Shown here piece after piece: positions 1-9,329 of a DNA stretch of 60,000 nt. Both the position numbers and the translations under genes were made by a program. The notes under the pieces are model-generated. The model made no database searches. It was given only the letters and a program-made list of their open reading frames with translations, and was not told the DNA's origin. Origin of the DNA: Antedon mediterranea (taxonomy: Eukaryota > Echinodermata > Crinoidea > Comatulida > Antedonidae); NCBI RefSeq assembly GCF_964355755.1, contig NC_092680.1:16099001-16159000 (forward strand). The letters run 5' to 3'. Position 1 is the first letter of the stretch. Each line of letters begins with the position of its first letter.

Positions 1-526
1 AAATTATACCTATGACTCTCGCGTATAATCCGTGATTCTCGCACACTAGGGCCGATTTTGTATGCCTCGCGCATATGTGGCTATTTCTCACGCGGCCATA
101 AAAATATTCTGAAAAAAACATTATTTTGAAATTATCTTGCTATTTTGAAGGAAAAATAGCCTAGGACTGCACATTATTTAATTAATTTGAGCATAATTAG
201 CCTAGGCCTATGTTTATTTGTATTTTATGGTTGATGTACAGTAGTACAGGAAAGCCCACTCAAAAAAATAAAACAAATAAAACATAGAGGATGTATTTCA
301 CGATTATTTTAAGTTAAAATAACATAGATGGCGCTATATATAATTTTAATTTAATGTCTCACACATTGGCCACTGAAAAAGTTGGCAGGTATAAAACATT
401 CAGTGTATTTTTAATACCTACCTACCATAGAACATTTCACAATTAATGTATAAATATACTTGTAATCCCATGGCCTAGAGTTAAAATGTGGATATTGTAG
501 CATACAAGTCAACTCTAAAAATTGTG
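1..526. other. Intergenic, no gene seen
   Basis: AT-rich sequence with no convincing ORF. The first 100 bases repeat a short motif of the form ctcgc(g/a) spaced by about 30 bases, which may be the edge of a degenerate tandem repeat. One exact TAGGCCTA lies near position 204. Confidence 0.5.
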
Positions 527-852
527 AGTGTGTGAGTGGCCGAGCGGTTAAGACAGTGGAACCGTAATTACGTAGCCATAACATCGGCAAGGGTTCGAGG
601 CTCACTCACTCCATGGTTCTGGTGGTAGAACGAGTCTTCTCGGATAAGGACTATAAACCGTAGGTCCAGTGTACACATCTAGCTCGTGTGCACTTTAAAG
701 AACCTAGTACATCTTTCGAGACGAGTAGGGGTTACCCCGGTGTATTAGTACATCACAGCCACTGATCACCAACTGGGCCCTCTGGGAGACCAGTCTTTGA
801 CTGAAGAGGTTACCCAGTATAAATATAAATTTCAATTCAATTCAATACCAAA
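527..852 (+). mobile_element. tRNA-derived SINE
   Basis: A class II tRNA (Leu/Ser-like) head carries a polymerase III A box, TGGCCGAGCGGTTA (537-550), and a B box, GGTTCGAGGCT (592-602). It is followed by a roughly 240-bp body and a tail of TTCAA repeats (about 831-850). AAAATTG occurs just before the head and again after the tail and could be the target-site duplication. The tRNA part does not continue into a proper acceptor stem and 3' end, so this is a SINE and not a tRNA gene. The TTCAA tail resembles LINE tails at 15.4 and 53.0 kb, which suggests mobilisation by that LINE type (inference). Confidence 0.8.
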
Positions 853-2099
853 ATTGAATGCCCAGTGTGCTGGCCCAAATTTTTCAATTTTTTTAAACAT
901 ATTTTCAATAGTTAACAAATCACCTATAAGAAAATTAATTTCTGACTTATTATTCATTAAAGCTAACACTAACAAATCACCATAATGTGAGTCATGTTAT
1001 ATCATGTGAATATATATGGAAAACACAAAAGAATACTTTTTTTTTTCATTGAAATGAATTTATTATTATTACTTAAGGTTAAGAAACAAAGATCCACTTT
1101 TCTTGCAAATAGTCATAACCACAGTACTTTTAATAGTACTTAAACTGAATACATATATTAACACTTAAGTTTGTAATTGTACTAATTTTCTGTAAAAAAA
1201 TCCTATTTGTAAATTTTATATTTAGTAGGCCTCTTGTTTTTTAATTTGAAGTATGGAATATCATAATTCGTAGATCATTTATTAACAATACAAGAGATTT
1301 AGTCGGCAACACTTCACTTGGATTAGTAGATGTAACAATAGATCCATAATCTTGTTTGTGCTGTAAAACATGCTTATTATATTATAAGAAATATTATCTA
1401 GGTCATGGCATAATGCTACTTAGGTAATTAATGAACAATACAATTTAATATTGCATTGTATAAAAAGTAGATAAAGCCATATAAGTTATATATCTATAAT
1501 TTGTGGTACACCACCAAATTAAGGTTTTATTTTTAGTTGCGTGCAACACAACTCTACAGCTCACTATGTCGGTCGGTTGGTTGGTCAATCGGTCGGTTGG
1601 TTGGTAAACACAAACTTGAGCACATGAATGCAGCCATGTATATGACCTTGTTTTAATTACTGACATTGAGTAATTTTTTATTCCAATATTTTTTTTTTTT
1701 AAATTAACTTATCCATGCAGATTATGTCAGGAAAGTGTGGTATTATTCGGAGTAATTAAAAAGTTGTTTTGTTGTTCTCAATGGGCATTGAAATGCATGT
1801 CTTTGATTTACGTGATTTTATAATCATATCATAATTTTCTGACCTAAAACCGTGATGATATTTTGCATGTAATGCATAAGGCCTATAAAAGATTTAAACA
1901 CTTTTTTCTTAATGTTGTAAATTCGATTTTTGTCTGAAAATACAAGCTCATGTAGTATACGTATGAAACGCCAAATGTGCCAAAATATTTATCTTTTTAC
2001 TAATTTCGGTCTAGAACCTAGACAACCTACCATATATATGAAGTGTGCTTTTTTTAATTGATTTTGATATGTTTTATTTATGGTAATTTGTTTATGCAG
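853..2099. other. Intergenic or intronic, with a GGTC-repeat element
   Basis: AT-rich and without supported coding sequence. At about 1555-1650 there is one copy of a dispersed repeat made of a short GGTC/GGTT tetranucleotide run followed by a conserved flank (aaacac.aacttgag, then gcagccatgtatatg). Related copies lie at about 13640-13740, 31515-31580 and 32080-32155. The last part, ending in tttatgcag at 2099, looks like the 3' end of an intron. Confidence 0.5.
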
Positions 2100-2777
2100 G
2101 ATAAGAAAGCTGATATGAAGATCAATTACTATGTGGATGATGTTATGTCGCGTTTGATGGATCATTTAAAAATAACGATACCAAAGAATAGTGAAGAAAT
2201 ACAAACTACAAAACCTTTTAAATCTAACAATAAAATAGCATCAACATTTATTAAAAAGGAAAACAGTAATTCAGAACATTTATCATGTAATGAAAGAAAG
2301 TCGTTTGAAACGGATATATCAACAAGGGTTGTTAGTGAATACTGTTCTGCACAGAAGTGTAAGCCTCAATGTGAAGCTGACAAAAAAAATATATCGGTTA
2401 CACTGAACAATTGCTGTAATGCACAGGATATACCAATTGATTGGACTGATGGTAGTAGTACAGTCGCACCTAAAACAGAAAATACTACATTGATAGTAGA
2501 TTCAGTAGTACAGTCTTGTGGTACATCTATATTGCCTAGTGCGTCTGCAGAAACGATTGATACAATTTCTGGCCATTTACAATTGTGTAATGGGGATGAA
2601 TTTGGATCAAATATTGGACAACCTATTCATAAATTAAAAGTTTATCAACGGTCAAATAAGAATGTTAATGCAGAGGTTAGTGGACAGAGAAGCCCCGATT
2701 CAAATAAAAGAGTGACGAATGACCAGGATGTAGCAGATGACATAGGTCCTACAAACTCTAAGATTATTAAACAATAA
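2100..2777 (+). CDS. Terminal exon of an unrecognised protein
   Basis: An open frame runs from a good splice acceptor (pyrimidine-rich tract then tttatgcag, ending 2099) to a TAA at 2775-2777. It encodes about 225 residues beginning DKKADMKINYYVDDVMSR. An in-frame ATG exists upstream at 2058, but the acceptor suggests this is the last exon of a spliced gene whose earlier exons I cannot identify. The product is polar and Ser/Asn/Lys/Thr-rich with scattered cysteines (for example SEYCSAQKCKPQCEAD). It has no signal peptide, membrane segment or domain I recognise. The N-terminal 25 residues could form a short amphipathic helix. A TIR-bordered element begins 20 bases after the stop, so the 3' UTR may be transposon-derived. 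It could also be a decayed exon. Confidence 0.5.
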   Translation, partial: DKKADMKINYYVDDVMSRLMDHLKITIPKNSEEIQTTKPFKSNNKIASTFIKKENSNSEHLSCNERKSFETDISTRVVSEYCSAQKCKPQCEADKKNISVTLNNCCNAQDIPIDWTDGSSTVAPKTENTTLIVDSVVQSCGTSILPSASAETIDTISGHLQLCNGDEFGSNIGQPIHKLKVYQRSNKNVNAEVSGQRSPDSNKRVTNDQDVADDIGPTNSKIIKQ

Positions 2778-2796
2778 CATGAATGATGTGTTACAC

Positions 2797-3568
2797 AATA
2801 GACACGTTTCGTGCTCGCGACCAATCAGAAGTAGTGGGTATAGATTTGTGTTGAAGCATAGCGAAATGGCGACTGCCGAGTGCTTTTGTTGGAAGGTGCA
2901 TCATAAATGTTGTATATGTTGGATAAATCGTGAATTTAACTACACAAAATCACTGAATAATATTCCTGTTTTTAATTTTCAAACACTTGCTGAGTGGTTT
3001 GCGTCGGCTCCGAAGGATAGTGGCGCAAAATCTTGGAAATTTTTCAAGGAAAGGTACGTCCACGATGTGCTCGTATCTCTCCGCCCGCCCGGTGGCGTTG
3101 CCTGATGCGGTACTTCGTCTACTAGGCCTAGGAGGCTTGGGTGTCTGTTTAAGCGCCGAAGAACATCACATAATACATGGAAGATGCAATAGGAGCATGA
3201 AGAAGAATGAAAGATAATAATTAATATATTTACGCAACATTTGTAAATAAAATCAACAGTTAACATGTATTAAATGCACTGTAATATATATGTGTCAAAC
3301 CAAAAATGACAATACATAAATAAAGTCGATGATTCCGAACCAAATGCCAAAATAATTCTACAGTGAATATAAAACATAAGTTTAGAAAATAAATAACATC
3401 CTTACCATGCCATTCCATCAAAAGGCTAGTTTTGACGATTGCTTTTTAAGATGATCATCTCTCAGTTCTCCCATGCTTTAACATACCTCTTGCTGTGTTT
3501 GTTTACCATTGTATACCCACTAAAAGGTCAAACTGACGGTGACCTCGCGAGCGCGAAACGTGTCTATT
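2797..3568. mobile_element. Non-autonomous TIR element, 772 bp
   Basis: The ends are 24-base inverted repeats (2797-2820 and 3545-3568; core AATAGACACGTTTCG) differing at one base. The interior has an open frame on the plus strand (ATG at 2866) with clustered cysteines (CFCWKVHHKCCICW) and a possible splice donor at about 3053 (aaag/gtacgt). I recognise no transposase. I could not assign a target-site duplication, so the superfamily is open. Confidence 0.6.
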
Positions 3569-5807
3569 AAAGCAACTTACTGTAAAGATGTATTGTACCA
3601 CACAAAGTATATCTTCAGACTACTTGTGTTTCGTTGGACGTCCTACTTTTTAAAAGAGCGTATGCGTTGACCTCATTTTAGTTGTTTTTCGCACAGGGCC
3701 AATGCATCTTTTCCAAAGGACTGCACTTTTGCCGTACAATACTTATATAAGTAATAACTAATTATAAGTCTTGATAATTTTAGCAATAATTTATTCCGCT
3801 TTGGAAATACAAGTTTTCATATCACATGGGTATTAATAAATCACTTTTTTTGTACAATAAATCTATGAAAAAAAGACTTGTTTAGTAGTGTTTATATCAT
3901 ATAGATGTGTAAAGTGAGGAGAGTGTGTTATTGTTAATGCCCCGTCATCAGTCACTTCAGACTGGTCCTGTTCGACCGCAATGCCTCTTTTCAGTAAGAA
4001 TTATGTTAGTATGGACCAGAATTATGAGAAGTGTATTGCCACTTGCTCTCTATGGGTTAATATGTGTTGTACCAGTAAGATGAGATCATTTGGAACATTT
4101 AAACATATATTGTCCCCCTACCCTAAACACGTTTTTTCTTCAAATTGTTGGTTGGATATGCCATTTTAATGTCACGTAATAATTATTCACTTTGACCAAA
4201 CACTGGATCGAAAAAAAAAGTATTTACCTTGAAAAAATGTAATTTAAAGCAAAACATACTTATATTATTGTCTGTCAGACAATGGTTTTTGGTTAAAATT
4301 AACCGTTTCTTTTGTCTTTTTATAAGTGAAATTATTTTTTTTTACAGAAGTGTACTGCTGTTTTTTATTATAAAGCGATATTATTTGTTTACACCAACAA
4401 CACGTATAAGTCAGTATGTGTCAGTAGGAATCTTGTAACAAATCAACATCCCACTCAGGAATACAACAATGCTGATTATATAATGAACATAAGACTTTAA
4501 TATCCTCTGCTTATATTGTTGTTGATAATATGTACTATAAGTGGGAAGTAAGCCTTCTTTGTATTCTTTGTTGTTGTTGTTTGTGTATCAATATGCAATT
4601 GAAAATTGTGGTTATTAAATACGTTAGATATGTTGGTCGCCATGACATAACAACTACTGTATTTATTTATCATGCAAACTGCATCGTACTAGACCTACAT
4701 GCCTCATTTTTTTATTTACTAATTAGTTGTCTATATTTGTGTCATGTGGTGTAGCCACAGATCCAAAACAGGGTACACAGGGAAACTCCAAAATAAGCAT
4801 AATGTACTTTAAAATATCCACGTATCCATTCCATTGTTTCACAGCAACAGTATGATGGTGATGGGTCCGTATGCACGAGCGCGAGAAGAAAAAAAAAATA
4901 GGTCAAACAGTTATCGTGTATTAGATGTAACCAGTGAATGAAATTTCACTTTTCCCTGATTTAACAGTGTTATTCGGAAGTTTCTCGATAATACGATTAA
5001 TAGTTAATATCAACGGGAGTCACGTGTAGTATATAAAACAAACACATTTCAATACAAAATACTAAACATTATAAATACTGAGTAAAAATATATTTTAATA
5101 AAATCTAGATAAATCACAATCTCCAGAAAATGGAGGGAACTTTTGCAAATCAGTGTAACTCAAGTAGCATGACGTCAATGTTGTTCAAAATGACGTAACC
5201 GTTCTGTTTGGTTTTTAAATGATATTAGTGAGGATCATGCTATTGTTGATTAATTATAAGATCATCATTATTACATATACATTTGGTTGCTATTTATTTT
5301 GGCATATTACTAAACATACTCTAATTTTACAAAAATTATATATTTTAAAAATAAACAATTCTGAGACTATAAAACAATATTTATGAATAAAATACAATAA
5401 ATAAAATTAGGAGTAGATATTATTATTTAAATTACGTTTAAATAAAAAAATTATAAATTTTACAAACAAATTGATAAAAATGAAATTAATGTCGCTGGTA
5501 ATATAAAATAAATCAGATTCGATCAGAATTAAAGTTGTTTAGTCTTTGACCAGTTCAACGAACTTTATAAAGCTCTGTCTTCATTATCAAAGTTTGATCG
5601 TGAGACAGAGCTTAATAGGCATACAACGTTATTAAACTTGATTAATTTTGGTATTACAAATTGACCTCTGCTCTTCGTAATAGTCGTTTCGCGATACGTA
5701 TATTATTTAATATTTATATGAATAAATTGAGCTTTGATTTTAGTAGGCATATAACAAAAATAATATAAATATTCTTTATTTACATATTATTATTAGCAAG
5801 AGTTTAT
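3569..5807. other. Intergenic, no gene seen
   Basis: AT-rich and without supported coding sequence; short ORFs here show no recognisable protein features. A segment near 4214-4310 resembles one near 30740-30830 (taccttraaaaa.tgtaatttaaagca), so both belong to an unnamed dispersed repeat. The last 60 bases before the Ig gene contain AATAAA-type signals on the minus strand, suitable for its polyadenylation. Confidence 0.45.
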
Positions 5808-7214
5808 TTAATTATTTTGCTCTATCACGGCATCTTCGTTGAGCTGTGAGCTAATGTTGTAGACACCGTCGGTTGACTTTGTGTCCATCGGGGCGGCGGC
5901 GATGTTGTCCGTAGATTTCGCGTCTTCGTGTGTTACTGTTCCTTCAACGCTGTCAAGGTTACGTTTTTTGTCTTGTCTGATTGTATATGAAACACAGAGT
6001 AGAATCAGTGTTACAGCTACGATGATACAGAGTGCAACTATAATGATAATCACGGCTGTATCTAGTGACGAATCGTTGTCGGCATTTTGTCCTGTATCAC
6101 CGCCGTCGTCGGAATCAGGTTTTGTCGAACCTGGTAGCACCTCATCTAACAAAACTAAAACTTGAGAGGCAGTGTTGGATATATCTAATGCTCTATAAGA
6201 CGCTTTACATTTTACAGCAGTGTTATTATCTTTTTCTTGGATGTTCAAAATGTGCAATGTGCTATTTTCTGTTGAATAACGACGTTCAAGAATAATATTG
6301 ACGCCTAATGTCCATGTCAGATTCAACGGTTGTTGGCCTACGGCGCTACAGTTATATGAAACATTTCCGCCTTCGATGGGCGTTCCAATTTTGATTAAGC
6401 GTACATCGGGAGGTTGAGGGAAAGGGACCACTTCACAAGACGCCGATTGCAAATCAGTAGTTACATCGCACGTGAACACCAAATTTTCATCGGAATCTTT
6501 AATAGTCAAATTAGTAGCATAATTAGTTGTATTATAAACTGCAGAAGATGAAGGTTGTTTAATCACGCGAGATGGTGCCGACCATACATTAGGCCTAATT
6601 GGACCAGGTTGTTGATCTTCATTTAAAAAACAATGTAGACTAACATTATCACCTGCTACTGGTGGACTTCTCCGTCCAAAATAATTTACGTCACATACAG
6701 GTTGAAACCACACTGACAACCTTGCCTTGTCGTCCATTCCAAACGTGTAAAATTCAGTATTTCCAGCTCTAGAGTATCCACAAATGTACTCCCCTTGATC
6801 GATGAATTGCATTTTATTTATTTGTAAGCTGTATACGTAAACTGCTTCATTAAATTCATCAATATACTCTTGTATAATTACCTCGTAACGAAATCGCTTT
6901 TGGGGGTCGGTAGAGAAAATGGACACATTTAATGTAATATATGAATTAGAGTCCTCATGACGCCAAACCATACTCTCTCCTGAAAGCAGTTCTCTTACTC
7001 GGCATGAAAGCAGAACTGTGTCGTTAATATTTGCGACAATATCACGCGGTCCTTCGTCTAGGATAACACCAAACGTTAACGGCGATAACGTGATTAGGCC
7101 CATTGCCAGTTGTGCAATAATATACACACACTTATTCATGTTTAACATGTGTTGATGTTTATAACGTGGTTTCTGTAGCATAAATGACTGGTTCTGTTTT
7201 GTTACCATTCGCAA
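5808..7214 (-). CDS. Intronless three-Ig-domain type I membrane receptor (Ig copy 1)
   Basis: A single open frame of 468 residues without introns. ATGs lie at residues 1, 3, 12, 23 and 26; the start at residue 23 or 26 (about 7148 or 7139) puts the hydrophobic signal peptide (KCVYIIAQLAMGLITLSPL) at the N terminus and matches the start of the neighbouring copy, so the longest start may be too long. Ig1 is V-like: C71, W84, and DQGEYIC ending at C145. Ig2 spans C195, W211 and C249, with C174 and C260 possibly forming an extra bridge. Ig3 spans C289, W301 and C336. An acidic stalk (about 357-385) precedes one membrane helix (386-409) and a 58-residue tail with Tyr452 in DGVYNIS. There are many N-glycosylation sequons. 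The architecture resembles nectin- or CADM-like adhesion and immune receptors, but I assign no orthology. A TAGGCCTA adds two residues in Ig2 compared with its paralogues. Confidence 0.88.
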   Translation of the reverse strand: MRMVTKQNQSFMLQKPRYKHQHMLNMNKCVYIIAQLAMGLITLSPLTFGVILDEGPRDIVANINDTVLLSCRVRELLSGESMVWRHEDSNSYITLNVSIFSTDPQKRFRYEVIIQEYIDEFNEAVYVYSLQINKMQFIDQGEYICGYSRAGNTEFYTFGMDDKARLSVWFQPVCDVNYFGRRSPPVAGDNVSLHCFLNEDQQPGPIRPNVWSAPSRVIKQPSSSAVYNTTNYATNLTIKDSDENLVFTCDVTTDLQSASCEVVPFPQPPDVRLIKIGTPIEGGNVSYNCSAVGQQPLNLTWTLGVNIILERRYSTENSTLHILNIQEKDNNTAVKCKASYRALDISNTASQVLVLLDEVLPGSTKPDSDDGGDTGQNADNDSSLDTAVIIIIVALCIIVAVTLILLCVSYTIRQDKKRNLDSVEGTVTHEDAKSTDNIAAAPMDTKSTDGVYNISSQLNEDAVIEQNN

Positions 7215-7218
7215 TATC

Positions 7219-7309
7219 GGAGATGCTTAGCTGATGTTACGAGTACAAAGAACATGGATTATAGAAAGGGTTACGTCACTTAACCTTACCCGCAATGAAA
7301 TCCAACCAA
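7219..7309 (-). promoter_or_regulatory. Conserved upstream block of Ig copy 1 (putative promoter)
   Basis: About 91 bases immediately 5' of the gene are nearly identical to 10970-11060, the block upstream of Ig copy 2. Read on the gene strand it contains TGACGTAA, a CREB/ATF-type site, and a tata-like stretch (ctataatcc). At 7309/7310 the homology stops abruptly and the downstream flank of Ig copy 2 begins, so this is a duplication junction. The promoter role is inferred from position and conservation. Confidence 0.45.
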
Positions 7310-7887
7310 CGACAAATAACATATTTTATAACTATCATCACTTTTTGGATTAACAACTTTCAATCGATTGATATACAACAACATGGCATACCTTTGTTAA
7401 TGGTTATTAACTGTGATTACATTTTTTTTGTATTAAATTACATTAAGTTCGGATCTTCAGGATGAGCTAAATAATGTGTTACATTGAAATCTAATTATGA
7501 TAAATTGTTGTTTCCCTATATTTTAAACTGTTTACTAGACACAATGTAATACAGAGTAGGATTATTATTATTTAGCCTCATAGAAATAACAAGTGACAGT
7601 ACAGTAGGTGTCATAAGTCAGTAAATGTAACACCCGATTCTGCTACTGTCAATAGGTATGTATCTGTATAACAATCAGCAAGTGTATGCTGTCTGCATAA
7701 ATGCTGTACTTTTAACATACATATATTATAGAGTATTATCTATGAAACAAGTAGAGTAAAATATCAATGTATCTCGATTGAGTTTGTTGGTCGTTTTGTC
7801 CGTACATTTTACACAATGTATTTAAGTATTTCAAATTGACTATAGTTAAGTTAACTAATGTAAAATAAATTATATTAGATTCTGAAT
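7310..7887. repeat. 3' flank of Ig copy 2, duplicated at 20210-20798
   Basis: This non-coding block matches 20210-20798 almost base for base in the same orientation. It forms the downstream part of a segmental duplication that continues through Ig copies 2 and 3. The main differences are small insertions in the 20-kb copy, including ggcta at about 20569. No gene is seen within it. Confidence 0.85.
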
Positions 7888-8171
7888 TTACATATCATTG
7901 TTTACAGTTGGAGTTTCCTCCGTTTTGTGATGTATCACAGCATCTTCGCTGAGCTGTGAGCTAATGTTGTAGACACCGTCGGTTGACTTTGTGTCCATCG
8001 GGGTGGAAGCAATGTTGTCCGTAGATTTCGCGTCTTCGTGTGTTACTGTTCCTTCAACGTTATCAAGGTTACGTTTTTTGTCTTGTCTGATTGTATATGA
8101 AACACAGAGTAGAATCAGTGTTACAGCTACGATAATACAGAGAGCTACTATAATGATAATCACGGCTGTAT
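7888..8171 (-). pseudogene. Severed transmembrane and cytoplasmic part of Ig copy 2
   Basis: This segment encodes the membrane helix (VIIIIVALCIIVAVTLILLCVSY is split here across the frame break) and the tail with VYNISSQL. It matches residues about 370-462 of Ig copy 3. It is out of frame with the ectodomain because of an extra AT near 8202-8206. Its own first ATG would start inside the membrane helix, so independent expression is unlikely. Editing, frameshifting or a sequencing error could restore linkage; only the 2-bp difference from copy 3 is seen directly. Confidence 0.75.
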
Positions 8172-9251
8172 CTAGTGACGAATCGTCGGTTTTTTGTCCT
8201 GTATATCACCGCCGTCGTCAGAATCAGGTGTTGTCGAATCTGGTAGCACCTCGTCTAATAAAACTAGTACTTGAGAAGCAGAGTTAGACATGTCTAATGC
8301 TATATAAGATGCTTCACATTCTACAGCAGTGTTATTATCTTCTTCTTTGATGTCAAATATGTGCAATATTTTATCATTTTCCTCTCTTGAAAAACGCTGT
8401 TCTACAAGAACATTAAGGCCTACTCTGGTCCATGAATAAGTCATAGGCTGTTGGCCAATGGCGTCACAAATAAACGTAACATTTTCCCCTTCTGCAAATG
8501 TTCCAATTTGGATTAAGCGTACATCGGGTGGTTGAGGGAATGGAACCACTTCACAGGTTGCCGATTGGAACTCAGTAGTTGCGTTGCAAGTAAACACCAA
8601 ATTTTCATCAGATTCTTGAATAGTCAAACGTGTCAATGACCTGGTAGTTGGTGGGGAAAACCGTGATTGATCTATTATGCGAGATGGTGCTGACCATTTA
8701 TAAGTTGGAACAGGCATCTGATCTCCATTCACAGAACACTGCAGATTAACGACTTCTCCTGCTCTGGGTCGACTTCTCCGTCCAAAATAGTTTACGCCAC
8801 ATATTGGTAATAACAACACAGTAACCCTCGCCTTGGCTGTCATGCCGAAATCATCAAACTCTCCGTTGTTTCTAATATACCCGCAAATATACTCTCCCTG
8901 ATCGATGACTTGCAAGTCAATCATTTGTAAGTTGAAAATGTAAACCGAGTTGCCAGTTGCATCGATGTAATCTTGTGTAATTACACTGTACCGACTTCTC
9001 TTTCGAGGGTCTGTAGTAAAAATACTCAAACCTAATGTAAGGTAGGAACTTGAGTCCACGTGACGCCAAACAATGTTCTCTCCTGAAATGAGTTCTCTTA
9101 CTCGGCATGAAAGCATAACTGTATCGTTAATATTTGCGACAATATCACGCGGTCCTTCGTCTAGGATAACACCAAACGTTAACGGCGATAACGTGATTAG
9201 GCCCATTGCCAGTTGTGCAATAATATACACACACTTATTCATGTTTAACAT
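8172..9251 (-). CDS. Intronless three-Ig-domain protein, frameshifted and predicted secreted (Ig copy 2)
   Basis: An open frame of 359 residues with a signal peptide (MLNMNKCVYIIAQLAMGLIT...). Ig1 has C49, W62 and C123; Ig2 has C172, W186 and C222 with C151 and C233; Ig3 has C262, W274 and C312. After GGD at residue 349 the frame departs from copy 3 because of an extra AT, giving ten new residues (IQDKKPTIRH) and a stop before the membrane helix. The product would be a soluble ectodomain, or the gene is a young pseudogene. The leader and first about 50 residues match copy 1, whereas the rest matches copy 3 at all but a few bases, so the gene is mosaic. The conserved upstream block seen next to copy 1 is displaced 1.6 kb by an insertion, which may affect expression. 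Confidence 0.8.
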   Translation of the reverse strand: MLNMNKCVYIIAQLAMGLITLSPLTFGVILDEGPRDIVANINDTVMLSCRVRELISGENIVWRHVDSSSYLTLGLSIFTTDPRKRSRYSVITQDYIDATGNSVYIFNLQMIDLQVIDQGEYICGYIRNNGEFDDFGMTAKARVTVLLLPICGVNYFGRRSRPRAGEVVNLQCSVNGDQMPVPTYKWSAPSRIIDQSRFSPPTTRSLTRLTIQESDENLVFTCNATTEFQSATCEVVPFPQPPDVRLIQIGTFAEGENVTFICDAIGQQPMTYSWTRVGLNVLVEQRFSREENDKILHIFDIKEEDNNTAVECEASYIALDMSNSASQVLVLLDEVLPDSTTPDSDDGGDIQDKKPTIRH

Positions 9252-9329
9252 CTGTAGGCATGTGTTGATGTTTATAACGTGGTTTCTGTAGCATAAATGA
9301 CTGGTTCTGTTTTGTTACCATTTGCAATG

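Noticed and set aside
527-605. A tRNA-Leu/Ser gene
   Set aside because: A and B boxes are present, but the sequence continues into a SINE body with a TTCAA tail, and a proper tRNA 3' half and acceptor pairing are not evident.
2797-3568. Assignment of the 772-bp TIR element to a superfamily
   Set aside because: No clear target-site duplication or transposase is visible, so any family name would be a guess.
5808-5900. ITIM or ITSM in the Ig tails
   Set aside because: The residue at -2 from the tyrosine is Gly and at +3 is Ser in copies 1-3; copy 4 has no tail tyrosine.
7991-8287. Plus-strand ORFs opposite the Ig genes
   Set aside because: Antisense shadows of the minus-strand coding sequence, with no features of their own.
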